Assembly: GCA_964414425.1 (NCBI GenBank)
Contig: CAYPWL010000041.1
Location: forward strand, 1-25,699
DNA: 25,699 bases
Origin: GYS-P2D sp964414425
Lineage (GTDB): Bacteria; Bacteroidota; Bacteroidia; Chitinophagales; Saprospiraceae
Reading direction: 5' to 3'
Every line of letters begins with the position of its first letter. Position 1 is the stretch's first letter. Made by a program: the position numbers and the translations under genes. Positions 1 to 6,239 of this stretch are shown piece after piece. A model generated the notes under the pieces. That model saw only the letters and a list, made by a program, of their open reading frames with translations, had not been told where the DNA came from and did not search any database.

Positions 1-22
1 AGCAGAGGAAAGATAAATGATG

Positions 23-52
23 GCTTTTGTGTTTGCACACAAGGCTTTTTTT
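23..52 (+). terminator. Rho-independent terminator of an upstream gene
   Basis: An 8-bp stem (GC-T-TTGTG at 23-31 with one bulged T, against CACAAGGC at 38-45) closes a six-base loop and is followed by seven T (46-52). It would end a plus-strand transcript entering from before the window. A TAA at 14-16 could be that gene's stop codon, but too little of the gene is visible to name it. Confidence 0.6.
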
Positions 53-53
53 A

Positions 54-170
54 TGTGCCTACAAGAGATATAGTCATAGTCTGGAAGGTAGGTTGAGCAT
101 AAAGCGGTTAAGCCCCTCAGCGCCGATGATGAGAATTCCCAGAGGGACTAAAGGTGCCAGAGCACCTTTA
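54..170 (+). rRNA. 5S rRNA-like sequence, possibly degenerate
   Basis: Positions 107-131 (GTTAAGCCCC, then TCAGCGCCGATGATG) match the highly conserved loop B/helix II/loop A part of bacterial 5S rRNA almost base for base, and a GGTGCCAG-like 3' end follows at the expected distance. GTGCCT at 55-60 can pair with AGGTGC at 152-157 (two wobbles) as helix I. The 5' half is not canonical: the strand that should pair with GCCCCTC and the usual CC-GAAC loop C are not recognisable. The 3' part also folds into two consecutive hairpins with AGA-type loops (137-147, and a perfect 9-bp stem 149-157/162-170) that compete with helix I. It may be a divergent 5S, a decayed 5S copy, or a structured leader that kept part of a 5S gene. 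The 5S ancestry of the core is fairly sure; function is not. Confidence 0.42.
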
Positions 171-233
171 AAGAGGAATAGCCAAACCACGGCTTGCTGA
201 GTATGCTTTGATTTATTACCATTGTATAGGATT

Positions 234-743
234 ATGGTTAAGACATTTCAATCTAAACTTGAGGTATTCGAAGAACGACTGTATGCACAACACGTAAAAG
301 TACCTGATGATGTGGTAGCCTATTATAAAAGGGAGGGTATCAAGCGTTTTATAGCACAACTCAATGATGGTATCCAGTTTCCATGCGCTATACTTTCAGC
401 TGGTGAACACGGCAAATATCTTATAATCAGTAAGGACTTAAAGAAGAAGAACATGCTCACATTGGGTGATCAAGTGAAAGTTCGACTTGAACCTGACGAT
501 AGTAAGTATGGTATGCCATTGCCGATAGAGTTAGAAGAGTTGTTGGTGCAAGAACCAGAGTTTGAGCTATATTTTGATAAGCTGACGCCGGGAAAACAGA
601 GAGCGCTAATATTTCAGGTAGCTAAACTGAAGAGTGAAAAGAAGAGAGTGGAGAAATCTATCGTTATATCACAGTACTTGATAGAATACAAAGGAAACTT
701 AGATTTCAGAGTGCTCAATGAAGCATTTAAACGTGGTATCTAA
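234..743 (+). CDS. YdeI/OmpD-associated family protein with DUF1905-like domain
   Basis: A cytoplasmic protein of 169 residues with two parts. The N-terminal two thirds resemble DUF1905, a small beta-barrel (FPCAIL, YLIISKDL, GDQVKVRLEPD). The C-terminal part carries the YdeI/OmpD-associated signature (LTPGKQRALI...VAKLKSEKKRVEKS), a helical motif in proteins sometimes called bacteriocin-protection proteins. The biochemical role of the family is not settled. I chose the ATG at 234 rather than the TTG at 222 because it is an ATG with an AGG four bases upstream and gives the usual short N-terminus. It stands alone: a 5S-like stretch precedes it and a convergent lipoprotein gene follows 26 bases after the stop. 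Family assignment is firm, function is not. Confidence 0.85.
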   Translation: MVKTFQSKLEVFEERLYAQHVKVPDDVVAYYKREGIKRFIAQLNDGIQFPCAILSAGEHGKYLIISKDLKKKNMLTLGDQVKVRLEPDDSKYGMPLPIELEELLVQEPEFELYFDKLTPGKQRALIFQVAKLKSEKKRVEKSIVISQYLIEYKGNLDFRVLNEAFKRGI

Positions 744-769
744 TAAAGGATCCTTCATGTAATTCACAT

Positions 770-1273
770 TTAGTGAGTCACCGTCTCACTCCAACCCACA
801 GCTTCCTTTATTTCATAGACTTGCTTATCAAGCTCTATTAATATATCAGGTGATTCGTTGAGCTGATATCTGATAGTCGTCCCATCCGGTTTAGTCAACA
901 GTCGAGAGGGTAGATCACTTACATGTTCCATGATATATTGCTTGTTCAGTTTAGAGCTCATCAGGTCATCTACGACAGATTTTAGTTTAAGTAGTCGCTC
1001 CTCATCTATATTGGCGGTGTGGGTCCCTAAATTTTTGACAAACTTCACGCCTTTATACTGTACCCGCCCATCGTTATATATAGTGATCAAGTCAACAGGA
1101 CAAGTACCATAGCATGCGTCCCGCTTTATTTGCGCTACGATTAAGTCTGATTGGGCTACTGACTCATCAACAACCTGCTTTTGTAAATTGGTTTCTTCTA
1201 TTTTTTTGGATTTACAACCATACATAAAACCAATCAGAGTTGAAACCAGTAGTGCGATTCTTATAAAATGCAT
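770..1273 (-). CDS. DUF6438-type lipoprotein
   Basis: A 167-residue protein with a type II signal peptide (hydrophobic IALLVSTLIGFMY, then lipobox GC), followed by Lys/Glu residues and a compact domain. The CYGTCP motif followed by DLITIYNDGRVQYKG, and a later HVSDLPSR stretch, match DUF6438, common in Bacteroidota lipoproteins of unknown role. The two cysteines of CYGTC are conserved in that family and could bind metal or form a disulfide; that is inference. The residues after the lipid cysteine are Lys-rich (CKSKK), so the acidic surface-export signal is absent and a periplasmic location is likely. An alternative ATG four codons upstream (1285) is possible; the one chosen gives a cleaner signal peptide. 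Last gene of the minus-strand group with two prohibitin-like genes, 39 bases after the previous stop. Confidence 0.8.
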   Translation of the reverse strand: MHFIRIALLVSTLIGFMYGCKSKKIEETNLQKQVVDESVAQSDLIVAQIKRDACYGTCPVDLITIYNDGRVQYKGVKFVKNLGTHTANIDEERLLKLKSVVDDLMSSKLNKQYIMEHVSDLPSRLLTKPDGTTIRYQLNESPDILIELDKQVYEIKEAVGWSETVTH

Positions 1274-1312
1274 GCTATGGATCATTTAGTGATTATCGAT
1301 AAATACTATAGT

Positions 1313-2164
1313 TTAGTTGTTAAGGATTAATGGTAATCCTTGATCTCCACCACCTACGATAACTACCTTAGCATTAGGGGAAGCAGCTAGCTCCAGAGTG
1401 GCTTCTATTCCCTTATCCTGCAGTATTTTATCACTGAGAGAGGCATTTAGAATTCTGTTTGCATCAGCCTTCGCTTGAGCCTCAATAATTTTACGCTCCG
1501 CTTCTTTACGCTCACGCTCAAGTTTAAAATCGAATTGGAATGCCAATTGCTCTTCTTCTAACTTCTGCTCAATAGCCTCCTTAAGTTTGTCTGGTAATTG
1601 AACGGAGCGAATCAATATCGCATCCAACGTGATATGCTTTGTTTTGATGGCTGCTTGAGTTTGACTGAAAATTTCATCTTGGATGGCCTCTCTTTTGGTA
1701 GAATACAGTTCCTCTGGGAGGTATTTTCCAATGACTTCTCGAGTAGCCGAGCGTATCTCGGGCTTAATGATACGTTCTGCATAGGCAGGACCTATTTCAT
1801 CATGCAGATAACCTATCTTTTCTGGTATTGGCATAAATCTATACGAGAGTTCAACTGCAATAGATAGACCATTTTTAGATAATACATCCATCGTTCCAAC
1901 TGACTCATTAGTCCTTATATCATAGACAATCATATTATCCCATGGCATAACTACTTGAAAGCCTTGATCATATATTTTGTCCTTTTTAATACCTCCCGCA
2001 AATCTCTTAAACTTGACGCCTTTAGCACCTGGAGGAATAGTGATAAATGTAGTATTCGAAAGAAGAGAAAATAGTAGAATGACCACAAATCCAATCACTA
2101 TGTATTTAGTGAAATTGCGTCCTTCAAATGGATTGTTGTTTGGGTTCATATTTATTGTCGCCAT
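1313..2164 (-). CDS. Prohibitin family protein (SPFH/Band 7)
   Basis: A 283-residue membrane-anchored SPFH protein. One transmembrane helix (about residues 19-37) follows a short Asn-rich N-terminus; the PHB domain spans about 38-210 (IPPGAKGVKFKRFAGG, PEKIGYLHDEIGPAYAERI, ATREVIGKY), then a charged coiled coil (KLEEEQLAFQ...ERKEAERK, about 195-235) and a C-terminal part ending in VVIVGGGDQGLPLILNN. This is the layout of mitochondrial-type prohibitins, which form large rings at the inner membrane and act as scaffolds or regulate membrane proteases. The gene lies downstream of a shorter paralogue that lacks the coiled coil, separated by 140 bases, and upstream of the DUF6438 lipoprotein. Hetero-oligomers with the paralogue are possible but inferred. 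Confidence 0.92.
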   Translation of the reverse strand: MATINMNPNNNPFEGRNFTKYIVIGFVVILLFSLLSNTTFITIPPGAKGVKFKRFAGGIKKDKIYDQGFQVVMPWDNMIVYDIRTNESVGTMDVLSKNGLSIAVELSYRFMPIPEKIGYLHDEIGPAYAERIIKPEIRSATREVIGKYLPEELYSTKREAIQDEIFSQTQAAIKTKHITLDAILIRSVQLPDKLKEAIEQKLEEEQLAFQFDFKLERERKEAERKIIEAQAKADANRILNASLSDKILQDKGIEATLELAASPNAKVVIVGGGDQGLPLILNN

Positions 2165-2304
2165 GTGTTAATTTTATTTTCTACAGGTAAAAGTATTAAC
2201 CGGGGTAGTCAGTTCCCATTTTTATAATAATTCTCAGTTCTTAAATGTACGGTATTCTTTCTGAGAGAGTATAGCACCCCAGCAAATCATCCAGATAAGC
2301 CCAC

Positions 2305-2874
2305 TTATTCTATTGGACTTATAGATATTAATTCAAGCTTGTTTAGCTCTATATACTTAGTCTTCATGATTCTTTGACTGATGGCTAATATTTCATCCTT
2401 AATTGATTCTTTCTTGCTGTCATCTAAGTCATAACGACTGTATTGTTTAATAACTTCTCGAGTTGCATATTTTATCTCTGGTTTAATTCGTACGTCGTAT
2501 GACGGTCCTATTTCATTATGAAGATGCCCTATTTTGTCTGCAACGGGATTAAAACTATATCTGACTTCAACAGATATTAGTGCTTCATCCATTGAAAATG
2601 TAGTTACAGTGATTTTGTCTTGTTGTGTGGAAATGTCATATGTGATAAGGTGGTTATATGGTGCTATAAAGTATAATCCTGGCTCATAGACTTTGTCCAT
2701 TTTAAGCCCTCCATCATAGGTTTTAAACATGACGCCTCTTGATTGATCGGGAATGGTGTATATGGTCGACTTTATAAAGAAGAACAATAGATACAGAACA
2801 ATTGTGCTCAACACACCGATGAGGACATAGTCTTTTACGGACCGCTGCTTTGTAATTTTGTTTTGTCCATTCAT
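2305..2874 (-). CDS. C-terminally short prohibitin paralogue
   Basis: A 189-residue protein aligned with the N-terminal two thirds of the prohibitin encoded next to it. One transmembrane helix (about 16-34) is followed by a PHB domain with matching blocks (IPDQSRGVMFKTYDGG, ADKIGHLHNEIGPSYDVRI, ATREVIKQY). It ends at ISISPIE, where the full-length paralogue continues with about 85 residues of coiled coil and C-terminal tail. The 140 bases after the stop do not encode the missing part in any minus-strand frame, so this is not a single recent nonsense mutation. The N-terminal domain reads intact and without frame breaks, which suggests it is still made. It starts 10 bases after the GT9 stop codon, so the two are probably co-transcribed. 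Either a specialised membrane-anchored partner or an early stage of decay. Confidence 0.8.
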   Translation of the reverse strand: MNGQNKITKQRSVKDYVLIGVLSTIVLYLLFFFIKSTIYTIPDQSRGVMFKTYDGGLKMDKVYEPGLYFIAPYNHLITYDISTQQDKITVTTFSMDEALISVEVRYSFNPVADKIGHLHNEIGPSYDVRIKPEIKYATREVIKQYSRYDLDDSKKESIKDEILAISQRIMKTKYIELNKLELISISPIE

Positions 2875-2884
2875 TTAGGAGGAA

Positions 2885-3835
2885 TTAGTCGGACGTAATT
2901 TTCTTGATTTTTAAAAGTACTTCTTTAGCTTCAATATTTGTCAAACAGTTCATATGACCCTTGGGACATGAGACTCTACCCATTTTACTGCAGGGCTGAC
3001 AGTCTAATCCCTTTATGATATGATGCGAAAGGTCAGTACGATCACAGCCATAATAAGGATAAAATCCAAAGTCATCAGATGTGCTGCCCCATACTACGAT
3101 TTGAGGCTTTTGCAGAGCGGCAGCGGCATGCATCATTGCTGTATCTCCTGTTATGAGTAGGTGACATTCGGAGATAATCCTGAATGATTGCTCCAAGCTG
3201 AGCTGATCTATAAGGTTTATACAATTAGTTTTATCGAACCCCTTGTATTCTTCCGCTACATCCTTTCCGCCGATCAACATGTATTTACGTTTAGAGCTTT
3301 TGATAATACCTTCTATAAGAGCTCTGGGTACTCTCTTAGTTACCTTACTTGCTCCTGCATTGATGACGATATGGTCTGATATATCTTCTGATACTGGGAG
3401 GTCAACCTGATCATCCAAGAATAGGTCTAAGCCTACGCCATCATTATCTACTCCAAGCCCTTCTACTGCTGCAAAATGCCGATCGACTGTGTGGGATTTA
3501 TTAAGCAGGTTGATCTTTAAGATGAGCATTAACCATTTTCTTATGGGCATTTTGTCAGTCTTGATCAGAGATTTATGCTGCCCCTCATGAGTGGCTCTTG
3601 ACTTCCTGCTATTATTAAGATCTATGATGTGGTCATATTGATTCAGATTGTATTGTGATAGTTGATCGGGTAGTATGACAGAAGAGATATACGGGTTGTG
3701 TCTCAGTATGGGTAGATTGATCTCATCGGTTACAAAGTCTATACGAGCATTGAGAGACTTTTTGAGGCATCTTGCGACGGGCGTTGTAAGTATGACATCT
3801 CCTATTGATGATAGTCGTATGATTAGAATCTTCAA
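2885..3835 (-). CDS. Glycosyltransferase family 9 (heptosyltransferase-like)
   Basis: A 316-residue GT-B fold transferase. It opens with the family signature MKILIIRLSSIGDVILTTP and has the C-terminal nucleotide-sugar site (LITGDTAMMHAAAALQKPQIVVWGSTS). It ends with the Cys-rich stretch usual in Bacteroidota members (GLDCQPC, SCPKGHMNC). Family members add heptose or a related sugar to LPS core from the cytoplasmic face. The start codon is TTG at 3833-3835; no ATG fits, and the residues it begins match the conserved N-terminus exactly, so the start is well supported. It heads a minus-strand group with two prohibitin-like genes and a lipoprotein, and is divergent from a membrane protein 55 bases away that also starts with TTG. 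The acceptor sugar cannot be told from sequence. Confidence 0.9.
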   Translation of the reverse strand: MKILIIRLSSIGDVILTTPVARCLKKSLNARIDFVTDEINLPILRHNPYISSVILPDQLSQYNLNQYDHIIDLNNSRKSRATHEGQHKSLIKTDKMPIRKWLMLILKINLLNKSHTVDRHFAAVEGLGVDNDGVGLDLFLDDQVDLPVSEDISDHIVINAGASKVTKRVPRALIEGIIKSSKRKYMLIGGKDVAEEYKGFDKTNCINLIDQLSLEQSFRIISECHLLITGDTAMMHAAAALQKPQIVVWGSTSDDFGFYPYYGCDRTDLSHHIIKGLDCQPCSKMGRVSCPKGHMNCLTNIEAKEVLLKIKKITSD

Positions 3836-3890
3836 TCTTGCTGTAGAACTCTTTTGTAGTGAGTAACTTTACAAGTAAGATATCTTAAGC

Positions 3891-4403
3891 TTGGATATAA
3901 AAGAAAAAACTATAGAAGAATATGCTGCTCTCTACTACAGAGGTGAGAGAATAAGCAATGCCTTACTAACCATATTAGGCATTGCTGGTGGAGTGTGGAC
4001 CCTATTGCTCTATCTATGGCGTCAAGGCAATCTATCTTCAGGACTCTTTTATAGCGCATTACCATTCGTATTATTCTATACGATCACTGGGGGCTATCGC
4101 TTTTTTAGATCTATTAATAGATTTAATAATATTAAGAATCTCGGATTGAGTTATATCACGACAAAAGAGTATGATCATCTAACCGGTAGGGTAGAGCGGT
4201 TTCGTCGCAAGCGAAAAATTGATATGGCCTGTGTATTATTAGGATTCAGCTTGATTGTCATTGCATTATTATTCAACCGCAATCACATTTTTTTAGCAAC
4301 AGCCCTGAGCATATTGGGATTCTCGTCAACGCTGCTAATGTTTGACTTGTTTGGTCAGTTTCGTACGGATGAATGGTATCGACAGATTCAAAAAACGAAA
4401 TAA
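3891..4403 (+). CDS. Four-helix membrane protein of unknown function
   Basis: A 170-residue protein I do not recognise as a named family. Two hydrophobic hairpins are visible, about residues 24-44 and 52-68, then about 111-127 and 132-150. Between them lies a basic, Arg-rich segment (FRSINRFNNIKN, then GRVERFRRKRK), and the ends are charged, so both termini and the central loop are probably cytoplasmic. The start must be TTG at 3891: an in-frame stop lies at 3876-3878 and the next internal ATG would remove the first three helices. The N-terminus (EEYAALYYRGERIS) looks amphipathic. Divergent from the GT9 gene, and upstream of a Nudix gene after a 199-base gap that contains a minus-strand promoter and terminator. 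Confidence 0.7.
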   Translation: MDIKEKTIEEYAALYYRGERISNALLTILGIAGGVWTLLLYLWRQGNLSSGLFYSALPFVLFYTITGGYRFFRSINRFNNIKNLGLSYITTKEYDHLTGRVERFRRKRKIDMACVLLGFSLIVIALLFNRNHIFLATALSILGFSSTLLMFDLFGQFRTDEWYRQIQKTK

Positions 4404-4429
4404 TTATCTTGCTTAGGTGAGTTCAGGCC

Positions 4430-4463
4430 AAAAAAATGGGCAGATCGGATAAAATCTGCCCAT
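4430..4463 (-). terminator. Rho-independent terminator on the minus strand
   Basis: A perfect 10-bp stem (ATGGGCAGAT at 4436-4445 against ATCTGCCCAT at 4454-4463) closes an eight-base loop. On the minus strand it is followed by a T run (A at 4430-4436 on plus). On the plus strand no T run follows, so it is built for minus-strand transcripts, yet both flanking genes are on the plus strand. Confidence 0.75.
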
Positions 4464-4483
4464 ATCAACTACTAAAACCTAAA

Positions 4484-4515
4484 CAAACGTAGTATCAACA
4501 TTAAACTGTTGCAAA
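4484..4515 (-). promoter_or_regulatory. Putative Bacteroidota promoter on the minus strand
   Basis: Reading the minus strand, TTTG (4512-4515) is followed after 20 bases by TACGTTTG (4484-4491). This fits the known Bacteroidota housekeeping promoter form TTTG-N(about 19-21)-TAnnTTTG exactly. Transcription would begin near 4478 and reach the minus-strand terminator at 4430-4463, giving an RNA of only about 50 bases. No minus-strand reading frame of note lies between. Confidence 0.5.
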
Positions 4516-4602
4516 GGCGAAGTTATAGCTATATCGAGCGGATAAAATGGGGTATACCCGAGTAATTGGTATTTTTTTGAAGAATTGAACTATGTTGAGA
4601 TT

Positions 4603-5142
4603 ATGAAGAAGTGGGAATTGCTATCATCCAAGTATTTATTCACTCGTAAGCCCTGGTTGACGATAAGAGAGGATCGGGTGAAGCTGAATAAAGGATTGAT
4701 CATGGACGGTTATTATGTCTTTGAGTATCCAGATTGGGCAACAGTACTGGCTATAGATACGGAGGGCTATTTTATTATGATCCAACAGTATCGCCATGCC
4801 TTAGGAGAGATCAGCTATGAGTTGAGCGCTGGTGTATGTGAAGATGAAGATCAGGATCATTTAGCAAGTGCACAGCGTGAATTATTAGAAGAAACTGGCT
4901 ACGGTGGTGGAGAGTGGAAACTATGGACGGTAAACAGTGCTAATCCGGGAACACATACTAATCTGACTTATTGCTACATAGCAGTGGGCGTCGAAAAGAT
5001 ACAAGAGCAAAAGCTTGATGGCACAGAAGAAATCAGTGTACACCGATTGAGTAAGGCAGAAGTCTTGGAATTGTTAGAACGCAATCAGATCAGACAGTCC
5101 TTACATGCAGCAGCGCTATGGAAGTATATAGCGCAAAAATAA
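4603..5142 (+). CDS. Nudix hydrolase, ADP-ribose pyrophosphatase-like
   Basis: A 179-residue Nudix protein. The core half of the Nudix box, RELLEETGY, is intact and preceded by the ELSAG strand typical of ADP-ribose or GDP-sugar pyrophosphatases; QQYRHALGEISYELSAG is the usual lead-in (YR..). The segment between the first Gly of the box and the REL block is one residue longer than the G-x5-E-x7-RE consensus and acidic (GVCEDEDQDH), so the first conserved Glu is displaced. Members hydrolyse nucleoside diphosphates linked to another group, producing AMP and ribose-5-phosphate from ADP-ribose. I took the ATG at 4603 over the TTG at 4585. A hairpin 5 bases after the stop separates it from the convergent FAS1 gene. 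Substrate is inferred only from the lead-in motif. Confidence 0.87.
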   Translation: MKKWELLSSKYLFTRKPWLTIREDRVKLNKGLIMDGYYVFEYPDWATVLAIDTEGYFIMIQQYRHALGEISYELSAGVCEDEDQDHLASAQRELLEETGYGGGEWKLWTVNSANPGTHTNLTYCYIAVGVEKIQEQKLDGTEEISVHRLSKAEVLELLERNQIRQSLHAAALWKYIAQK

Positions 5143-5175
5143 AAATGGGGATATAGCTGCTAATACTATATCCCC
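5135..5175 (-). terminator. Terminator of the FAS1 lipoprotein gene
   Basis: A perfect 10-bp stem (GGGGATATAG at 5147-5156 against CTATATCCCC at 5166-5175) with a nine-base loop. On the minus strand it is followed by ATTTTTATTTTTG, so it mainly terminates the minus-strand gene ending at 5209. It sits directly after the plus-strand Nudix stop codon and may also stabilise that mRNA's 3' end. Confidence 0.8.
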
Positions 5176-5208
5176 TGTAGTCAAAAAATCATTACTAACT
5201 CTAACTAA

Positions 5209-6129
5209 CTATAAATTTGGAATGATTACTCTCTCTAAAACATGGATAACTCCATTGGTAGCTTGCACATCTGTGAGTACAAGTGAAGAACTTTCTCCGG
5301 TTTGATCTACTACTTCAGGGCCATTATCTAAGTTGATTGTGAACTCTTGGCCACTTACAGTCATGACCGTCATATCATCTCTGAGATCAGCAGAAACTAC
5401 GTTTGCGCCACCTACGACATGATAAGTAAGTACGGTAGCTAACTGCTCAGGAGTTAATCCTGCTACTACCTCAGATATATCATCGAAAGCTGAGTTGACT
5501 GGTGCAAAGACTGTAAACGGTCCATCACCAGAAAGAACAGATACTAAATCTCCGGGGGCTGCTCCTAATGCACCCACCAGTTGTGTGAAGTTAGAATTGG
5601 CCGCTGCATGACCTACGATGTCAAGAGGTAACAATACTTGATTTACGACATGGATTACACCATTAGTGGCGTCAATGTCAGCTGTTGTTACCTGTGAGTT
5701 GCCATTAATCGTCACTGATGATCCGTTTCTTTCTACAAGAATGGACAACTGTTGTCCGCCCGGTCCGCCTGAGGATGCTGTGCTTGCATAAGTTTGACCT
5801 TCGTTGAGATCTGAAGACTCGATACTTCCACCTAATACATGGTACAATAAGATGTTACTTAACTCAGCATCGCTGATTGTTGCTAAGTCAACACCCAATT
5901 GTGCAAAAGCGGCATTAGTCGGGGCGAATACTGTAAATGGACCTGAGCCCTCGAGAGTAGCGACTAAATTCGTTCTCTGTAGTGCCTCAACTAAAGTGCT
6001 GAATTGTGAATCATTAGCTGCAATCTCAACAATCGTCTGAGTATCATTAGTAGCTACTTCCTCATCATCACTACAAGAAATAAACGTGATGCCGATAAGC
6101 GCAATAAGGAAATATAAATAATTTTTCAT
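5209..6129 (-). CDS. Lipoprotein with two fasciclin (FAS1) domains
   Basis: A 306-residue secreted lipoprotein. Residues 1-19 are a type II signal peptide with lipobox ISC; the acidic residues right after the cysteine (CSDDEE) match the surface-export signal known for Bacteroidota lipoproteins. Two FAS1 domains follow (about 30-168 and 172-306), each with the family's paired motifs: GPFTVFAPTNAAF and LLYHVLGG, ending NGVIHVVNQVLLP; then GPFTVFAPVNSAF and LTYHVVGG, ending NGVIHVLERVIIP. FAS1 domains mediate adhesion or carbohydrate/matrix contact. I start at the ATG at 6129 because it gives a standard signal peptide; the frame is open ten codons further upstream. The upstream region holds two perfect inverted repeats, one ending two bases before this ATG. 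A clear terminator follows the TAG stop. Confidence 0.93.
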   Translation of the reverse strand: MKNYLYFLIALIGITFISCSDDEEVATNDTQTIVEIAANDSQFSTLVEALQRTNLVATLEGSGPFTVFAPTNAAFAQLGVDLATISDAELSNILLYHVLGGSIESSDLNEGQTYASTASSGGPGGQQLSILVERNGSSVTINGNSQVTTADIDATNGVIHVVNQVLLPLDIVGHAAANSNFTQLVGALGAAPGDLVSVLSGDGPFTVFAPVNSAFDDISEVVAGLTPEQLATVLTYHVVGGANVVSADLRDDMTVMTVSGQEFTINLDNGPEVVDQTGESSSLVLTDVQATNGVIHVLERVIIPNL

Positions 6130-6131
6130 GT

Positions 6132-6162
6132 GAATTGATTTGTTAACTCTATAAATCAATTC
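6132..6162 (-). promoter_or_regulatory. Hairpin in the leader of the FAS1 gene
   Basis: A perfect 10-bp inverted repeat (GAATTGATTT at 6132-6141, AAATCAATTC at 6153-6162) with an 11-base spacer. In the minus-strand mRNA the hairpin would end two bases before the FAS1 start codon at 6129, so it would cover the ribosome landing site. Its AU-rich stem would be weak, which fits a thermosensitive or protein-controlled switch; that is inference. Confidence 0.4.
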
Positions 6163-6170
6163 AACTTTAG

Positions 6171-6204
6171 TTTGTTTAACTTTTTATGAAAAAAATTAAA
6201 CAAA
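6171..6204. promoter_or_regulatory. Inverted repeat upstream of the FAS1 gene, operator-like
   Basis: TTTGTTTAA (6171-6179) and TTAAACAAA (6196-6204) are perfect 9-base inverted copies with a 16-base spacer, centred about 60 bases upstream of the FAS1 start in an AT-rich stretch between that gene and the PLP decarboxylase. The dyad could be a binding site for a dimeric regulator. The regulator is not identifiable here. Confidence 0.4.
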
Positions 6205-6239
6205 ATATTCTAAAAGAGATAAGACTTGGGGCTCCATGC

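Noticed and set aside
222..233. TTG start four codons upstream of the YdeI-like gene
   Set aside because: The ATG at 234 has an AGG just upstream and gives the normal short N-terminus.
2213..2304. Short hydrophobic frame (SGLIWMICWGAILS) after the short prohibitin stop
   Set aside because: It has no plausible start of its own and does not match the missing prohibitin C-terminus; too short to support as a gene.
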